The notes under the pieces: generated by a model
The model's input: only the letters and a program-made list of their open reading frames with translations
Told to the model about the DNA's origin: nothing
The model's database searches: none
Assembly: GCA_015296085.1 (NCBI GenBank)
Contig: DVDT01000100.1
Location: 1 to 64,000 of the forward strand
Reading direction: 5' to 3'
Length of the DNA stretch: 64,000 bases
Origin: Trichormus sp. M33_DOE_039
GTDB lineage: Bacteria; Cyanobacteriota; Cyanobacteriia; Cyanobacteriales; Nostocaceae
In this document: positions 27,447-36,783 of the stretch, one piece after another
Position numbering within the stretch: the first letter of the stretch is position 1
Layout of the letters: each line of letters opens with the position of its first letter
Program-made: the position numbers and the translations under genes

Positions 27447-27710
27447 AAATTGTTACCTTGGCTTGTATGTTGCCTTATTTACAAAACATAATTTGTTTTT
27501 CCATCAAAGTCTTGCATATATCCTAACTTGATGCTCGACTATTCGAGTTTGAGCATAGATTTTCCGAATCAGATCGGATCACTATATGTTAGAGCTAAAT
27601 CTGTGTTTGGTATCAAACAAGGGTGTTTGTGATAGCATCCTTACGGGGTAAAAATTTTAGGGCTTTCAACAAATTTCCAAGTCAAATATTCTACCCGGAG
27701 TACCACTTAT

Positions 27711-28721
27711 ATGAGTAATCCCAGCTTATCTACCACTGAGCAAGAAGTGATAGTGGATGAGGTGCTAGCAGCTAGCCTGCAAGCTCAACAAAAAGCAGGC
27801 CCCGATTTGCGTCAAATCCACACGAAAAGTCATGGACTCCTTTGGGGAGAATTTATAGTTGAACCCAATCTTCCTGAACATTTGAAAATAGGTTTGTTTA
27901 AAACACCTGAAACTTATCCGGCGTGGATTCGTTTTTCTAGCGGTGGTGCGCCGGAAACACGAGGCAAACTTCGTTCTGATAGACAACCTGATGTGCGGGG
28001 TATCGCTGTCAAGGTGATGAATGTAGATGGTGAGAAAGTGTTAGATGATGAAGAAAAAACGCAAGATTTTACACTCAACAGTCACCCTACTTTCTTAACT
28101 AAAGATATTCGTGATTATGCTGATCTTCCTAAAGTCGCTACTGGGCAACTTTCTTCAGAACGACTGACAGAAATGGCTTATACCTCTGCTATTTTGCAAA
28201 AAATCGCAGAAAAGAGAGTAGGCAATCCTCTTTTAATTCAATATTGGAGTATGGCCCCTTTCCGATTCGGTGAGAGAATTGTCAAATTCAGCGTCAAGTC
28301 ACAACAACCTGAACAACCACCAGCAACTTTGCCAGAATCAGATAATTACCTCAGAGAGGCAATAGTTCAATATTTGACAGGAGACCAAAAAGAGGCGTAT
28401 TTTGATTTCTTGATTCAGTTTTATGTAGATGAAGAAAAAACGCCAGTAGAAAATCTGAGTCAGGAGTGGGAAGAAAGTGACTCACCTTTGATCAAAGTGG
28501 CAACTATTCGCATTCCCAGTCAGACATTTGATTTTGAAGAACGTAAACGTTTAGATGAGGGAATGTTTTTCACTCCTTGGCATACCATACCAGAGCATGA
28601 GCCTGTGGGTAGTGTGAATCTTTCTCGCAAAAAGTTATATAGTGAACTGGCAAAAGCTAGGCGAGAACAAATCTCTAAACGCTTGCGAGAACCACAACCT
28701 TATACAGTAGTGGCTGAATAG
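27711..28721 (+). CDS. Catalase-family haem protein (short, catalase-related)
   Basis: 336 residues, much shorter than true catalases. The distal haem-pocket motif IHTKSHGLLWGEF (His37) precedes WIRFSSG and DVRGIAVKV. TQDFTLNSHPTFLTKD supplies the distal Asn, and near the end SRKKLY resembles the proximal Arg-x-x-x-Tyr ligand. This places it with the catalase-related family that includes allene oxide synthase-like enzymes. Whether it is a catalase, a hydroperoxide lyase or something else cannot be read from sequence. No lipoxygenase gene is adjacent. The ATG is preceded by GGAG about 13 bases upstream. Confidence 0.88.
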   Translation: MSNPSLSTTEQEVIVDEVLAASLQAQQKAGPDLRQIHTKSHGLLWGEFIVEPNLPEHLKIGLFKTPETYPAWIRFSSGGAPETRGKLRSDRQPDVRGIAVKVMNVDGEKVLDDEEKTQDFTLNSHPTFLTKDIRDYADLPKVATGQLSSERLTEMAYTSAILQKIAEKRVGNPLLIQYWSMAPFRFGERIVKFSVKSQQPEQPPATLPESDNYLREAIVQYLTGDQKEAYFDFLIQFYVDEEKTPVENLSQEWEESDSPLIKVATIRIPSQTFDFEERKRLDEGMFFTPWHTIPEHEPVGSVNLSRKKLYSELAKARREQISKRLREPQPYTVVAE

Positions 28722-28819
28722 GGCAGAAGGCAAAAGGCAAAAGTAAAAAACTCTTTTCTTTTTACTTTTACCTTTTTGTCCCCAGTCCCCGGAAATTTTT
28801 GAATTGGGAGCGAAGCGAC

Positions 28820-29659
28820 GTGACTTGGAAAACTCAAAATTCGCGTTGGCAAATAGTGGTGATGTATGGATTATTAGGTGCGATCGCAATTCTCACGCTT
28901 TTCCCGTTATTGTGGCTCATCAGCACATCTTTAAAATCACCCACAGAAAATATTTTGCAGTCGCCACCGCAATTATTACCTAGTCAACCTACCATAGGAA
29001 ACTTCTTTAAGGTCTGGCAATCTTTACCGTTTGGACAGTACCTTTATAACAGTACATTGGTGGCGGTGCTGACTGTAGGTTTAAATCTACTGTTCTGCTC
29101 CTTAGCTGCTTACCCTTTAGCACGGCTATCATTTCCGGGGAGGAATGGCATATTTATTGCGATCGTCTCTACGATTATGATTCCTTTCCAGATTGTGATG
29201 ATACCCTTGTATATTTTGACTGTGCAGTTAGGGTTGAGAAATAGTTATTTGGGGATGATTTTCCCTAGCTTGGCTTCGGCTTTTGGTATTTTTCTCCTGA
29301 GACAAGCTTTTATGGGTGTTCCCAAAGAAATAGAAGAAGCGGCGCGGATGGATGGTAGTTCAGAATTGGGCTTATGGTGGCATATTATGCTACCAGCAGT
29401 TAGACCTGCACTAGTAACTTTAGCTATTTTTGTATTTATTGGTTCGTGGAGTGACTTTCTTTGGCCTTTGATTGTTATTCAAGATGAAAATTTGTACACT
29501 CTGCCTCTGGGAGTAGCCAAGCTAGCAGGAACATTTTCTTTAGACTGGCGGTTAGTGGCTGCTGGTTCAGTGATTGCGATCGCACCTGTTTTATTACTGT
29601 TCCTACTTTTACAGCGTTATATTGTATCCACTGATACTAGTAGCGGTGTAAAGGGATAG
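28820..29659 (+). CDS. Carbohydrate ABC transporter permease (MalG/UgpE type)
   Basis: About 279 residues, six membrane segments. The inner-membrane permease signature is the EAA loop IEEAARMDGSSELGLWWHIMLP near residue 170, which docks onto the ATPase. Typical MalG-like opening LFPLLWLISTSLKSPTENI. The frame can open at a TTG at 28799; I chose the GTG at 28820, which has GGGAG 9 bases upstream. Partner permease, binding protein and ATPase are absent here, so it must work with subunits encoded elsewhere, as is common in cyanobacteria. Substrate not predictable. Confidence 0.92.
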   Translation: MTWKTQNSRWQIVVMYGLLGAIAILTLFPLLWLISTSLKSPTENILQSPPQLLPSQPTIGNFFKVWQSLPFGQYLYNSTLVAVLTVGLNLLFCSLAAYPLARLSFPGRNGIFIAIVSTIMIPFQIVMIPLYILTVQLGLRNSYLGMIFPSLASAFGIFLLRQAFMGVPKEIEEAARMDGSSELGLWWHIMLPAVRPALVTLAIFVFIGSWSDFLWPLIVIQDENLYTLPLGVAKLAGTFSLDWRLVAAGSVIAIAPVLLLFLLLQRYIVSTDTSSGVKG

Positions 29660-29728
29660 GGAATTGGACATGGGGCATTGTGGTAGAAATGTCTACCTTG
29701 TCCCATAAACTCCTCCACCCCTGCATCC

Positions 29729-32700
29729 CTACACTCTTAAACTAAAATTAATAGTGTACGGTTCATCCAAAGACTGCTGAGTGCTGGATTTAACCGCATC
29801 TAAATAGCGAAGGAAAATTTGCAGTTGGGAGAAATTGGGGCGATAGGCCAGATTTCCTTGTTTTTCAAACAGTGGTTTAGCGGCGATTGCCTGATAATCA
29901 TAATTAGTCTGAGAATTGTGGGTAAGCCAGCTAGATTCAGGCATTAAAGGAATCAACCCTGGCGGAATTTCCCCTTCTAAGAACGCCAAAAGCCTTTTCT
30001 GACAGGTACTAGTATTGATACCACGAGTCTCAAATAATTGCAGAACTTCTCCAAACATCAAAGTCCGGTTGGGTAGTAGTCGCAACAATTCTGTAAATAA
30101 GAAATAATCTGTATACTGATGGCGAGATTCTTCTAAAACATGGGGATGTAGTGGCAACACAGCCAAACCATAGGCAACACGGCTACAGTTAGGAATGCCA
30201 TTTTCACCCAGATAGGTATCTTGAATCAGTTTGGCATTGGGGAGTTTTTGCCGTAACCAACGGTTGACAACAGCTAAAGTGGCCACACCACCAGTCAAAA
30301 TTGCTTGATTAATAGCTTCAGTGGGAATACCACGCGCTACTAATAACTTATTCAGTTCCCGGTTGAGGCGGCGGACAAAGGGTACAAATACCTGCGTTTC
30401 TAAATCTCGACGCTGTAAAGTCCACTTTTGATCGGCTAATTCAAAGCTAAAAGATTCTTGGCGTTGCAAAATTAGCTTCAAAGCTAGAGCTGTATCTAAT
30501 ACAGCTTGACCTAGTAAGGAACTTTCCAGACGTTGCTGTAACAGAATCCGCGCCTGAATATCAGGTTCTCCTACGCGGGGTAACTCTAAATCATCTAAAT
30601 CCAAACTTTGCCACTGTACTGTGTCTAAATTGGGAAAGGCTGATTGCCATTGTGAGGGGTTACTAGTAGTTTTTTGGCTATCTTCTGGGTTTTCCCAACG
30701 TGATTGACGGTATTTGGATGGTAATAATAATTGACAGATAATATCTTGTTCTAGACCTTTGCTTGCATAGGCAAAACCGTGAAGCATAAAATCATTGTGG
30801 GTAAGTTGCTCTACCCTATCTGGTACATCAACTAATCCCATTTCTGTGGCAGTTGCACCAATATTAATCACCAGGGTATGACCTGCGATCGCAGAATCAT
30901 TGTTTTGTGCTGGAGTTAAACCTTGGTTCGTACTAAATTTTACTGTTTCACCATTAGCACCATTGAGGACACTCAGCAGGCTAGCGATCGCTTCCTCTAC
31001 GAAAAATACCTGTTGGGGATGTTGGACTAATCTACTCGTCAGTAAAGCTTCCCGCACATTAAAGCGATATTGTTCAGACCACGTAGATGGACAGTTACAA
31101 ATTACCCCAGCAATTTGAGCAATAATATTGTGGAAGGTACTATCATCTAAACCTACAGCTGTGGCAATTAACCCTTGAGTGGTACTATCGCGGTCAGCTT
31201 TCAATGTCAAAAGTAACTTAGAGAGCGATCGCACTACCCAAATCAACGGCCCTGCCGAAAATTCATTGAATTGCAGTACAGGTTGCCATTTTTGTTGCTC
31301 ATTTTTATAAGGAATTGCTACCTGTAAATAGGGTTTCAACTGCGCAGAATACAAATGATTTTTCAGATGAGACGCTTTATTTTCACTCTCATCACTCTGT
31401 TTAGGAGGTGCAGAAGTGTTAGGCAGATAAACCTCTGCGGGTAAACGGAAGGATTGCTGGAAGGTATTAGTTCCCGGTTGCTGTTCTGCTGACCAGCAAA
31501 TCGGATAAACAAAGCCGGTGGAGCGATTTAATAAGGTGGCAGAAATCCCCGTTGTTCCCAAATCAATGCCTAAATACCAAACTGAGTCTACTTGATCAGG
31601 CGCACTTTCTATATTGTCGATGGGAGTATCGGGAGTAATTACAGAACTCTCGTAAGCTGTGGTTGTAACTTCCTTTTTTTTTTCAGTTGGGCTAAAGTCT
31701 AAGGCGGTTTCTGTTTGTGGTGAAGAGATGGGTTTAGCTGGGGAAACCTCAGTGGGAGAGAAGTCCACAGTCAGTGTATGGTCTACTATTTCTTGCTCTA
31801 ATTTTTGACGGTCACTTACCCAAAACTCTGCACTTTCTAAGCCAATTACTGGCGACTGGGGACTGGATTCATCTAGTTTTGCTAAATCTTGGTGTAATTT
31901 CAGCCATTGCTCTTCATTTAGAGAAATTTCTGGGAGATTGGCTAAAGAATTGACTTCTGGAGAAAGTAAGTTTTCCTGGGGTGAAGCTGGAATAAATTGT
32001 TCTGGTGAATTTTGTGGTTCTTTATGAGTTAGTGGCGATGACTTCTGCTCAACCGTTTCTGCTGTTGCGGCTGCAATATTCTCTAAATCAGGTGTGACGG
32101 CTAACTGTTCTGCAACTAAAAGTTCTGGTGTCGGCAGAATAAGAGGATTAATGGGGGTTGCTTCTAGTTGCTGCACCTCAGCCAATTCTGTAATATCTAT
32201 ATCGGCAAATAAATCTGCCAAAGATTTAATTGTATCTTCATGGCTTGGCTGGATTTCTGGCACATTTAACTCATCAGCAAAACTGTGAGTTTGAGTTAAA
32301 TCTTCCCAGGGTAACGAGTCTACATCTGGTAGTGATGGATCTGGTATTGCTTGGGATTCCGCCTGATCAAAAAAATCTGTATCTGATTGATCAAACCAAG
32401 CATCTGGCATCATTGCTGCCGTATCGACCTCTGCCAGTACATTTTGTGGTGCGACAGGTACGCTATCAACTGCGTCTCCTTCTGATAAATCCGCTATCAC
32501 TGACTCGGAAGTTAACTCTAGAATGGCAGTGAAATTCTCCATGCCAAACAAGCTGGCATAGATCAGATCAACTTCATCATTCGTTGATTCTGTACCATCT
32601 GGGGACAAGATATTTGGCGTAGTTAAATTCTCGGTAGATATAGACTCATCAATACCCAATTGCAAGAGCATTTCATCTAATTCGTTCGTGATTAATGTCT

Positions 32701-33763
32701 CAAATTCTGCCGATTCTGGTTCGTCTAAGTCTTTCTCTAAGGAGCGATCGCTGACTAATAATTCTTGAGATACAGGCTGTGATTCTCCTGGTATTAATGT
32801 GTCAGTAGGGACAGTATGATTCAGCTGCGATGAGTTAGCAGTAGGTGAAATAGTAGATGCTAGTGAATTAGTAAAGGTTTGATTTTCTAACTTAGGATTA
32901 GATGTGGGGAAATTAGATAAATTTTGTTGTATATGTTGTGTCAAATTATTCAATAGGTTTGCCAGCAATTGTTCGCCTTGCAAACCCGTGCTGTGCATTC
33001 TAGTCAGTGCCTGCGATAAAGATTCATGATAAGTATTAATATTGCGCTGTAAAGCATCGAAGACAACATTTACAGTGCCATCTAAAGACAGCAAGCGTTG
33101 ATCCAATTCCTGCGCTAGCTGTGTTAACCGCTCTGTTTGTTCTGAAGAATCCCAGAAAGTTTGATTCTGAGTCGGTTTCATCTCTAGATTATTCTGATAA
33201 TTATTGGCATCACTAGAATGGTTTACCTCCGACTCAGCTATTTTGGGCATCAATGCTGGCGCCAGGCGATTCATTAAAACTTGTAAAAATTCAGTAATAA
33301 TTTGCTCTTGATTTGCCAGTTGTTGACTTAAAGAGTAATTATGTAGTCGCTTCTGCTCCAACTGTCGAATTTCTTGCACCAAAATCGATCGCTCTTGTAA
33401 AAGGGCTGCAATTTCTCCTTGTAATGGCTGTATACAGGCAGACAATTCATTTTGGAGTTGTCCGACTAGGGAATGAGTGTATTCTTGATAATTTGGAGTC
33501 GGTGGTGTAGGTGGATTGTGACCTTGGTCGATAAACTTCTCCAACAAAGCCGATCTATGGGAACTGCCACTAGAAGAGTTTTGTTCAGCGTATTCTACTT
33601 GAGACTCTTGTAGCTGAATTAGAAAATTGCGAGTTCTTTCTAAAACGTCCTTCGGCTCTTCCGCCTGACTAGACAAAAGCTTAGGTAGACGTTTACCACT
33701 GCTGTTGAGCAAGTTGTCAATATCTGCAATTAGTTTTTGAAGTTCATCGTTGCGGGAAGTCAC
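29729..33763 (-). CDS. Giant HSP70/actin-fold ATPase-like protein with long coiled-coil and acidic region
   Basis: 1344 residues. The first 320 are Q- and L-rich and probably coiled-coil; residues about 320-700 are acidic, Ser/Thr/Pro-rich low complexity. An HSP70-like ATPase follows: phosphate-1 GIDLGTTGISATLLNR near 729, phosphate-2 VINIGATATEMGLVD near 971 and adenosine motif ILTGGVATLAVVN near 1159. The ATPase is therefore at the C-terminal end and lacks a recognisable substrate-binding domain, the reverse of DnaK. No partner co-chaperone is nearby. It might be a cytoskeletal or scaffolding ATPase; function unknown. Monocistronic. Confidence 0.85.
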   Translation of the reverse strand: MTSRNDELQKLIADIDNLLNSSGKRLPKLLSSQAEEPKDVLERTRNFLIQLQESQVEYAEQNSSSGSSHRSALLEKFIDQGHNPPTPPTPNYQEYTHSLVGQLQNELSACIQPLQGEIAALLQERSILVQEIRQLEQKRLHNYSLSQQLANQEQIITEFLQVLMNRLAPALMPKIAESEVNHSSDANNYQNNLEMKPTQNQTFWDSSEQTERLTQLAQELDQRLLSLDGTVNVVFDALQRNINTYHESLSQALTRMHSTGLQGEQLLANLLNNLTQHIQQNLSNFPTSNPKLENQTFTNSLASTISPTANSSQLNHTVPTDTLIPGESQPVSQELLVSDRSLEKDLDEPESAEFETLITNELDEMLLQLGIDESISTENLTTPNILSPDGTESTNDEVDLIYASLFGMENFTAILELTSESVIADLSEGDAVDSVPVAPQNVLAEVDTAAMMPDAWFDQSDTDFFDQAESQAIPDPSLPDVDSLPWEDLTQTHSFADELNVPEIQPSHEDTIKSLADLFADIDITELAEVQQLEATPINPLILPTPELLVAEQLAVTPDLENIAAATAETVEQKSSPLTHKEPQNSPEQFIPASPQENLLSPEVNSLANLPEISLNEEQWLKLHQDLAKLDESSPQSPVIGLESAEFWVSDRQKLEQEIVDHTLTVDFSPTEVSPAKPISSPQTETALDFSPTEKKKEVTTTAYESSVITPDTPIDNIESAPDQVDSVWYLGIDLGTTGISATLLNRSTGFVYPICWSAEQQPGTNTFQQSFRLPAEVYLPNTSAPPKQSDESENKASHLKNHLYSAQLKPYLQVAIPYKNEQQKWQPVLQFNEFSAGPLIWVVRSLSKLLLTLKADRDSTTQGLIATAVGLDDSTFHNIIAQIAGVICNCPSTWSEQYRFNVREALLTSRLVQHPQQVFFVEEAIASLLSVLNGANGETVKFSTNQGLTPAQNNDSAIAGHTLVINIGATATEMGLVDVPDRVEQLTHNDFMLHGFAYASKGLEQDIICQLLLPSKYRQSRWENPEDSQKTTSNPSQWQSAFPNLDTVQWQSLDLDDLELPRVGEPDIQARILLQQRLESSLLGQAVLDTALALKLILQRQESFSFELADQKWTLQRRDLETQVFVPFVRRLNRELNKLLVARGIPTEAINQAILTGGVATLAVVNRWLRQKLPNAKLIQDTYLGENGIPNCSRVAYGLAVLPLHPHVLEESRHQYTDYFLFTELLRLLPNRTLMFGEVLQLFETRGINTSTCQKRLLAFLEGEIPPGLIPLMPESSWLTHNSQTNYDYQAIAAKPLFEKQGNLAYRPNFSQLQIFLRYLDAVKSSTQQSLDEPYTINFSLRV

Positions 33764-34601
33764 TTTAAATTACCTTAGCTAAAATTTTTAGGTTAACTGG
33801 CTGTGAAAATTAATTTACAATCACTATTTTGGATAAATAACTGAAAATTGTAGCTTTGTGTCAAATTACCGCAGGCGATCGCCATTTGGCAATGATGTTT
33901 GAGCTAGCAGCAGTCCCACAACACAAAAACATTCTGAGATTGCTAGTACAGGACTTACGCCAAGAGACTTTCTGTTTTGGGAAGGTGTCAGGTTTAAGGG
34001 GTTTGAAAACCTACACACGTCAGTTTGCTCAAGTCGGGAAACCCTTTCGGCAGTTGCTTTAAGTCGGCAAAGCTGCTTTAAAGCAACTGCCGACGCTACG
34101 GCGACGCTAACACCACACAACTAGCTCCCCTATACCCTTGCTCCCAATCCTTGATTTTTCGTTACTCATGCGTAAATCTGATCAATATAAGGTAGTTGAG
34201 CAGGCGATATTACAGTCTTGAGGACTTCATAGTATAAAAACACAAAAAAATCCAAATCGCCAAGCCAATGTGGTAGTACAAAAACATACTTAACCTGATA
34301 ACTGGGAATGACAACGTAAAAATTTTGTCTTATCTACCCATACCAGCAATTTGCATAGCCGATGAATCAATGAATTACAAGGTAGCATTAGCAAGCCTCA
34401 ATGCCTTTTGGCTACCAATAGCAAAAAATTCTAAATTAGCAAAAATTAACAAACTTGAGTATCATTAGTTGTGTAAAAACACTATGAATTCTCTGGTTTT
34501 GCCACATACTGAGTTCTCTTTTAAAATGAAGTGTACAGCGATCGCCTAGGCTAGATATAGCGTTTTTGTTTACCTTTTATAGCCGATTCAATAATGTCGT
34601 A
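33764..34601. repeat. Large repeat-containing gap with a 15-bp inverted repeat
   Basis: About 800 bases without a supported gene. CGGCAGTTGCTTTAA at 34048-34062 pairs exactly with 34078-34092 around a 15-base loop. It sits in a dispersed-repeat block (about 33945-34130) containing TACAGGACTTACGC-like sequence that is common in Nostoc genomes. Small open frames across it on both strands are products of this repeat. The right part (34130-34600) is AT-rich promoter sequence for the CRP-family gene. Confidence 0.6.
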
Positions 34602-35276
34602 ATGGAAGACAATCCCTGGATAAACTCAGCTCCCTTTTTTCAAGGTTTACCAGAAACCTCTGTAGAAATAGCTCTCAACCATCTTGTGACACGCACCCAC
34701 CCAGCCAATCAAGTAATACTACTAGAAAATGACTGGGGTGGTTCTGTATATTTTATATTTGAGGGTTGGGTAAAAATTCGTACTTATAATCTGGAAGGGA
34801 AAGAAGTCACACTAAATATCATTGGTAAAGGGGAATTGTTCGGTGAAATGGCGGCATTAGATGAAGTACCCCGCTCTACAGATGTCATTACTCTCACACC
34901 TACAGTCATTGGCAGTATGCCAGCCCAGGATTTTGTCAAGTTACTCCATGCAGAACCCTTAGCGGGAATACGTTTATCACAATTAATGGCTCGACGTTTA
35001 CGACAAGTAAATCGCCGTCTGCGGTTGCGAGAATCTGATAGTCAGTCACGAGTAGCAGATACATTATTATTTTTGGCAGACGGACAAGGCAAACAAGGTC
35101 AAACCGGAACAGAAATTCCCAATTTACCCCATAGAGAACTAAGTAGCTTGAGTGGACTAGCGCGAGAGACAGTCACCAGAGTATTGACAAGATTAGAAAA
35201 GAAAGGCTTGATTAAGCGAGATCAAGACAATATTTGTATTCCTGATTTGTCAGCCTTAGAGAAAAGAATCGTTTGA
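34602..35276 (+). CDS. CRP/FNR-family transcriptional regulator
   Basis: About 224 residues. A cyclic-nucleotide-binding-type beta barrel comes first (about 15-125; IGKGELFGEMAALDEVPRSTDV), then a dimerisation helix and a winged helix with recognition helix LSSLSGLARETVTRVLTRLEKKG. GELFGEMALL-type phosphate-cassette residues are partly kept (E, A and R), so cAMP or another ligand may bind. It is not NtcA. The open frame reaches a TTG at 34566, but the ATG at 34602 is preferred. Next gene (DUF2232) is 138 bases downstream with TTACAG repeats between. Confidence 0.92.
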   Translation: MEDNPWINSAPFFQGLPETSVEIALNHLVTRTHPANQVILLENDWGGSVYFIFEGWVKIRTYNLEGKEVTLNIIGKGELFGEMAALDEVPRSTDVITLTPTVIGSMPAQDFVKLLHAEPLAGIRLSQLMARRLRQVNRRLRLRESDSQSRVADTLLFLADGQGKQGQTGTEIPNLPHRELSSLSGLARETVTRVLTRLEKKGLIKRDQDNICIPDLSALEKRIV

Positions 35277-35414
35277 CAAAGAGAATAGGTTACAGGTTAC
35301 AGAAGATAAACTTAAGCTGTATCTCATACTCCTGGCAATTTGCTGAAATCTTGATGTGAAACAGGTCTGTCCCCTGTCCTCTTTGACTATTTAGTGATTA
35401 ACAAGTTTTTCCCA

Positions 35415-36146
35415 ATGAGTATTTTAGATTCTCTACCAGATGAACCAGAGGAAAATTCATCCCCTGAGTCTCAACCTTCGCTCCAGCATTGGTCAGATCA
35501 ACCAGCACATTTAAAGCAACCGCAATTAAAGGTTGATGCACCTTTAAGAATGGTAGAAACAGCGTTTTTAGCCAGTGCTGCTAGCTTGATTTGGTTTATC
35601 AATTTTTACTTTCCCCTAGGGCCAGTATTGCGAATATTTTTCCCTGTACCGATCGCTTTAGTTTATCTACGTTGGGGTAAACGAGCTGCATGGATTGCGG
35701 CTGTTACCTCTGGTTTACTCCTTTCAGTACTGATGGGGCCAGTTCGTAGTTTATTATTTGTCATGCCCTTTGCTTTTATGGGTGTGCTACTGGGGGCTAC
35801 ATGGTATCGTCGTGTCCCTTGGCTAGTTTCTATCACCTTGGGGACGCTATTAGGTACTTTAGGTGACTTTTTCCGGTTGTGGTTGCTATCGATCTTATCG
35901 GGAGAAGACTTGTGGGTTTATGCTATAAATCAAGTCACAAAATTTATAGAGTGGATATTCTCTCTCTTGGGATTATTATCTAGTCCCAATGTTTTTTTGA
36001 TTCAAGTGGGAGCGGTCACATTGTTTATCATTCATAACTTCATCTACCTATTTGTAGTACATTTGGCAGCATGGTTATTGTTAGATCGACTAGGTAATCC
36101 CATCCCTCGACCACCACATTGGGTACAAGTTTTGATGGACTATTAA
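35415..36146 (+). CDS. DUF2232 family membrane protein
   Basis: About 243 residues. A Pro/Glu/Ser-rich cytoplasmic head (1-45) precedes six or seven membrane segments between 48 and 230, including the conserved-looking PVPIALVYLRWGKRAAWIA block. This matches DUF2232/YybS-type proteins, widespread in cyanobacteria, of unknown function (some relatives have substrate-specific transporter features). The ATG at 35415 is preferred over a GTG-type start at 35394 because the head then matches the family. Same direction as the CRP-family gene but probably separate. Confidence 0.85.
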   Translation: MSILDSLPDEPEENSSPESQPSLQHWSDQPAHLKQPQLKVDAPLRMVETAFLASAASLIWFINFYFPLGPVLRIFFPVPIALVYLRWGKRAAWIAAVTSGLLLSVLMGPVRSLLFVMPFAFMGVLLGATWYRRVPWLVSITLGTLLGTLGDFFRLWLLSILSGEDLWVYAINQVTKFIEWIFSLLGLLSSPNVFLIQVGAVTLFIIHNFIYLFVVHLAAWLLLDRLGNPIPRPPHWVQVLMDY

Positions 36147-36477
36147 AAAAACTGGCGTTGCAGAATAGTGGGATGAATTAAGGCAAACAGAGGAGGCAGA
36201 GGGTGCAGAGGGAGAAGTTTATCATTTACTGAATCATCCCTTAATTCAGCAATACCAAAAAACTTAGTCATTAGTCATTAAATTAAACGGAGTTCAATTA
36301 ATTACTATTCTGTTGTAGCGTTGCCGATAACTAACCACTAGCGATAGAAAGTGCATAGTTTACCACCGTAGGCATCTCCGCAGTAATCTTTGTACTTTTT
36401 TCTACGCTTCTGGGTGGATGAAGTACTCCGTAAAGATGAGTAGAAATTAATTAAAAGCCTAACAGGAGGGTAGATTA
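36147..36477 (+). promoter_or_regulatory. 331-base leader with repeats and a weak stem before the 79-aa gene
   Basis: The left part holds GAGGCAGAGGGTGCAGAGG-like repeats (36185-36215). Nearer the gene, TTTCTAC (36399-36405) is complementary to GTAGAAA (36440-36446), a possible 5'-UTR stem. A strong ribosome-binding site AGGAGG lies at 36463-36470, 8 bases before the next ATG. No gene is supported within the gap. Confidence 0.35.
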
Positions 36478-36717
36478 ATGACTCAAGGTAATGGACATTC
36501 CCAAGAACCTATTAGCAACTTAGAATACGACTTTATTACCGTGTTACATAACAAAGCTGAAGCGGTGAAAGCTTATGAAACTTACATTCAAGATGCTCAA
36601 ACCGCAAACTCCCAGCCTTGTGTAGAATTATTCCAAAAATTGCGTCAATCCGACATTGAGCAAGCCCAAGAAATCCGTCGTCATCTGCAAGCAGTCATGG
36701 AACACGGTAAAATGTAA
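36478..36717 (+). CDS. Small helical protein, conserved-type, unknown function
   Basis: 79 residues, all-helical and acidic, with ISNLEYDFITVLHNKAEAVKAY, a heptad-like middle, and ELFQKLRQSDIEQAQEIRRHL. The pattern of paired long helices with Glu/His (ExxH-like: QEIRRHL) recalls half of a four-helix ferritin-like bundle, but ligand residues are too few to be sure. Strong AGGAGG ribosome-binding site. Followed at once by a palindromic repeat. Confidence 0.8.
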   Translation: MTQGNGHSQEPISNLEYDFITVLHNKAEAVKAYETYIQDAQTANSQPCVELFQKLRQSDIEQAQEIRRHLQAVMEHGKM

Positions 36718-36727
36718 TACAAGTTTG

Positions 36728-36780
36728 TAGTAAGCACTTTAGTGCTGCGGTATTTACTAAAGGACTAAAGTCCTTACTAC
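36728..36780. repeat. Palindromic GTAGTAAG...CTTACTAC repeat element
   Basis: A 53-base element with GTAGTAAG at one end and CTTACTAC at the other. It contains two internal palindromes, AGCACTTTAGTGCT and AGGACTAAAGTCCT. This is a known kind of dispersed cyanobacterial repeat. It lies between convergent genes (stop at 36717 and stop at 36784), so it may also end transcription both ways. Confidence 0.75.
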
Positions 36781-36783
36781 GAA

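Noticed and set aside
33856-34120. Small frames on both strands in the 33.8-34.1 kb gap
   Set aside because: They fall on a dispersed inverted-repeat block, have no ribosome-binding site and no protein-like pattern.
34602-35276. NtcA
   Set aside because: CRP/FNR fold, but the recognition helix and the C-terminus differ from NtcA, which is extremely conserved in cyanobacteria.
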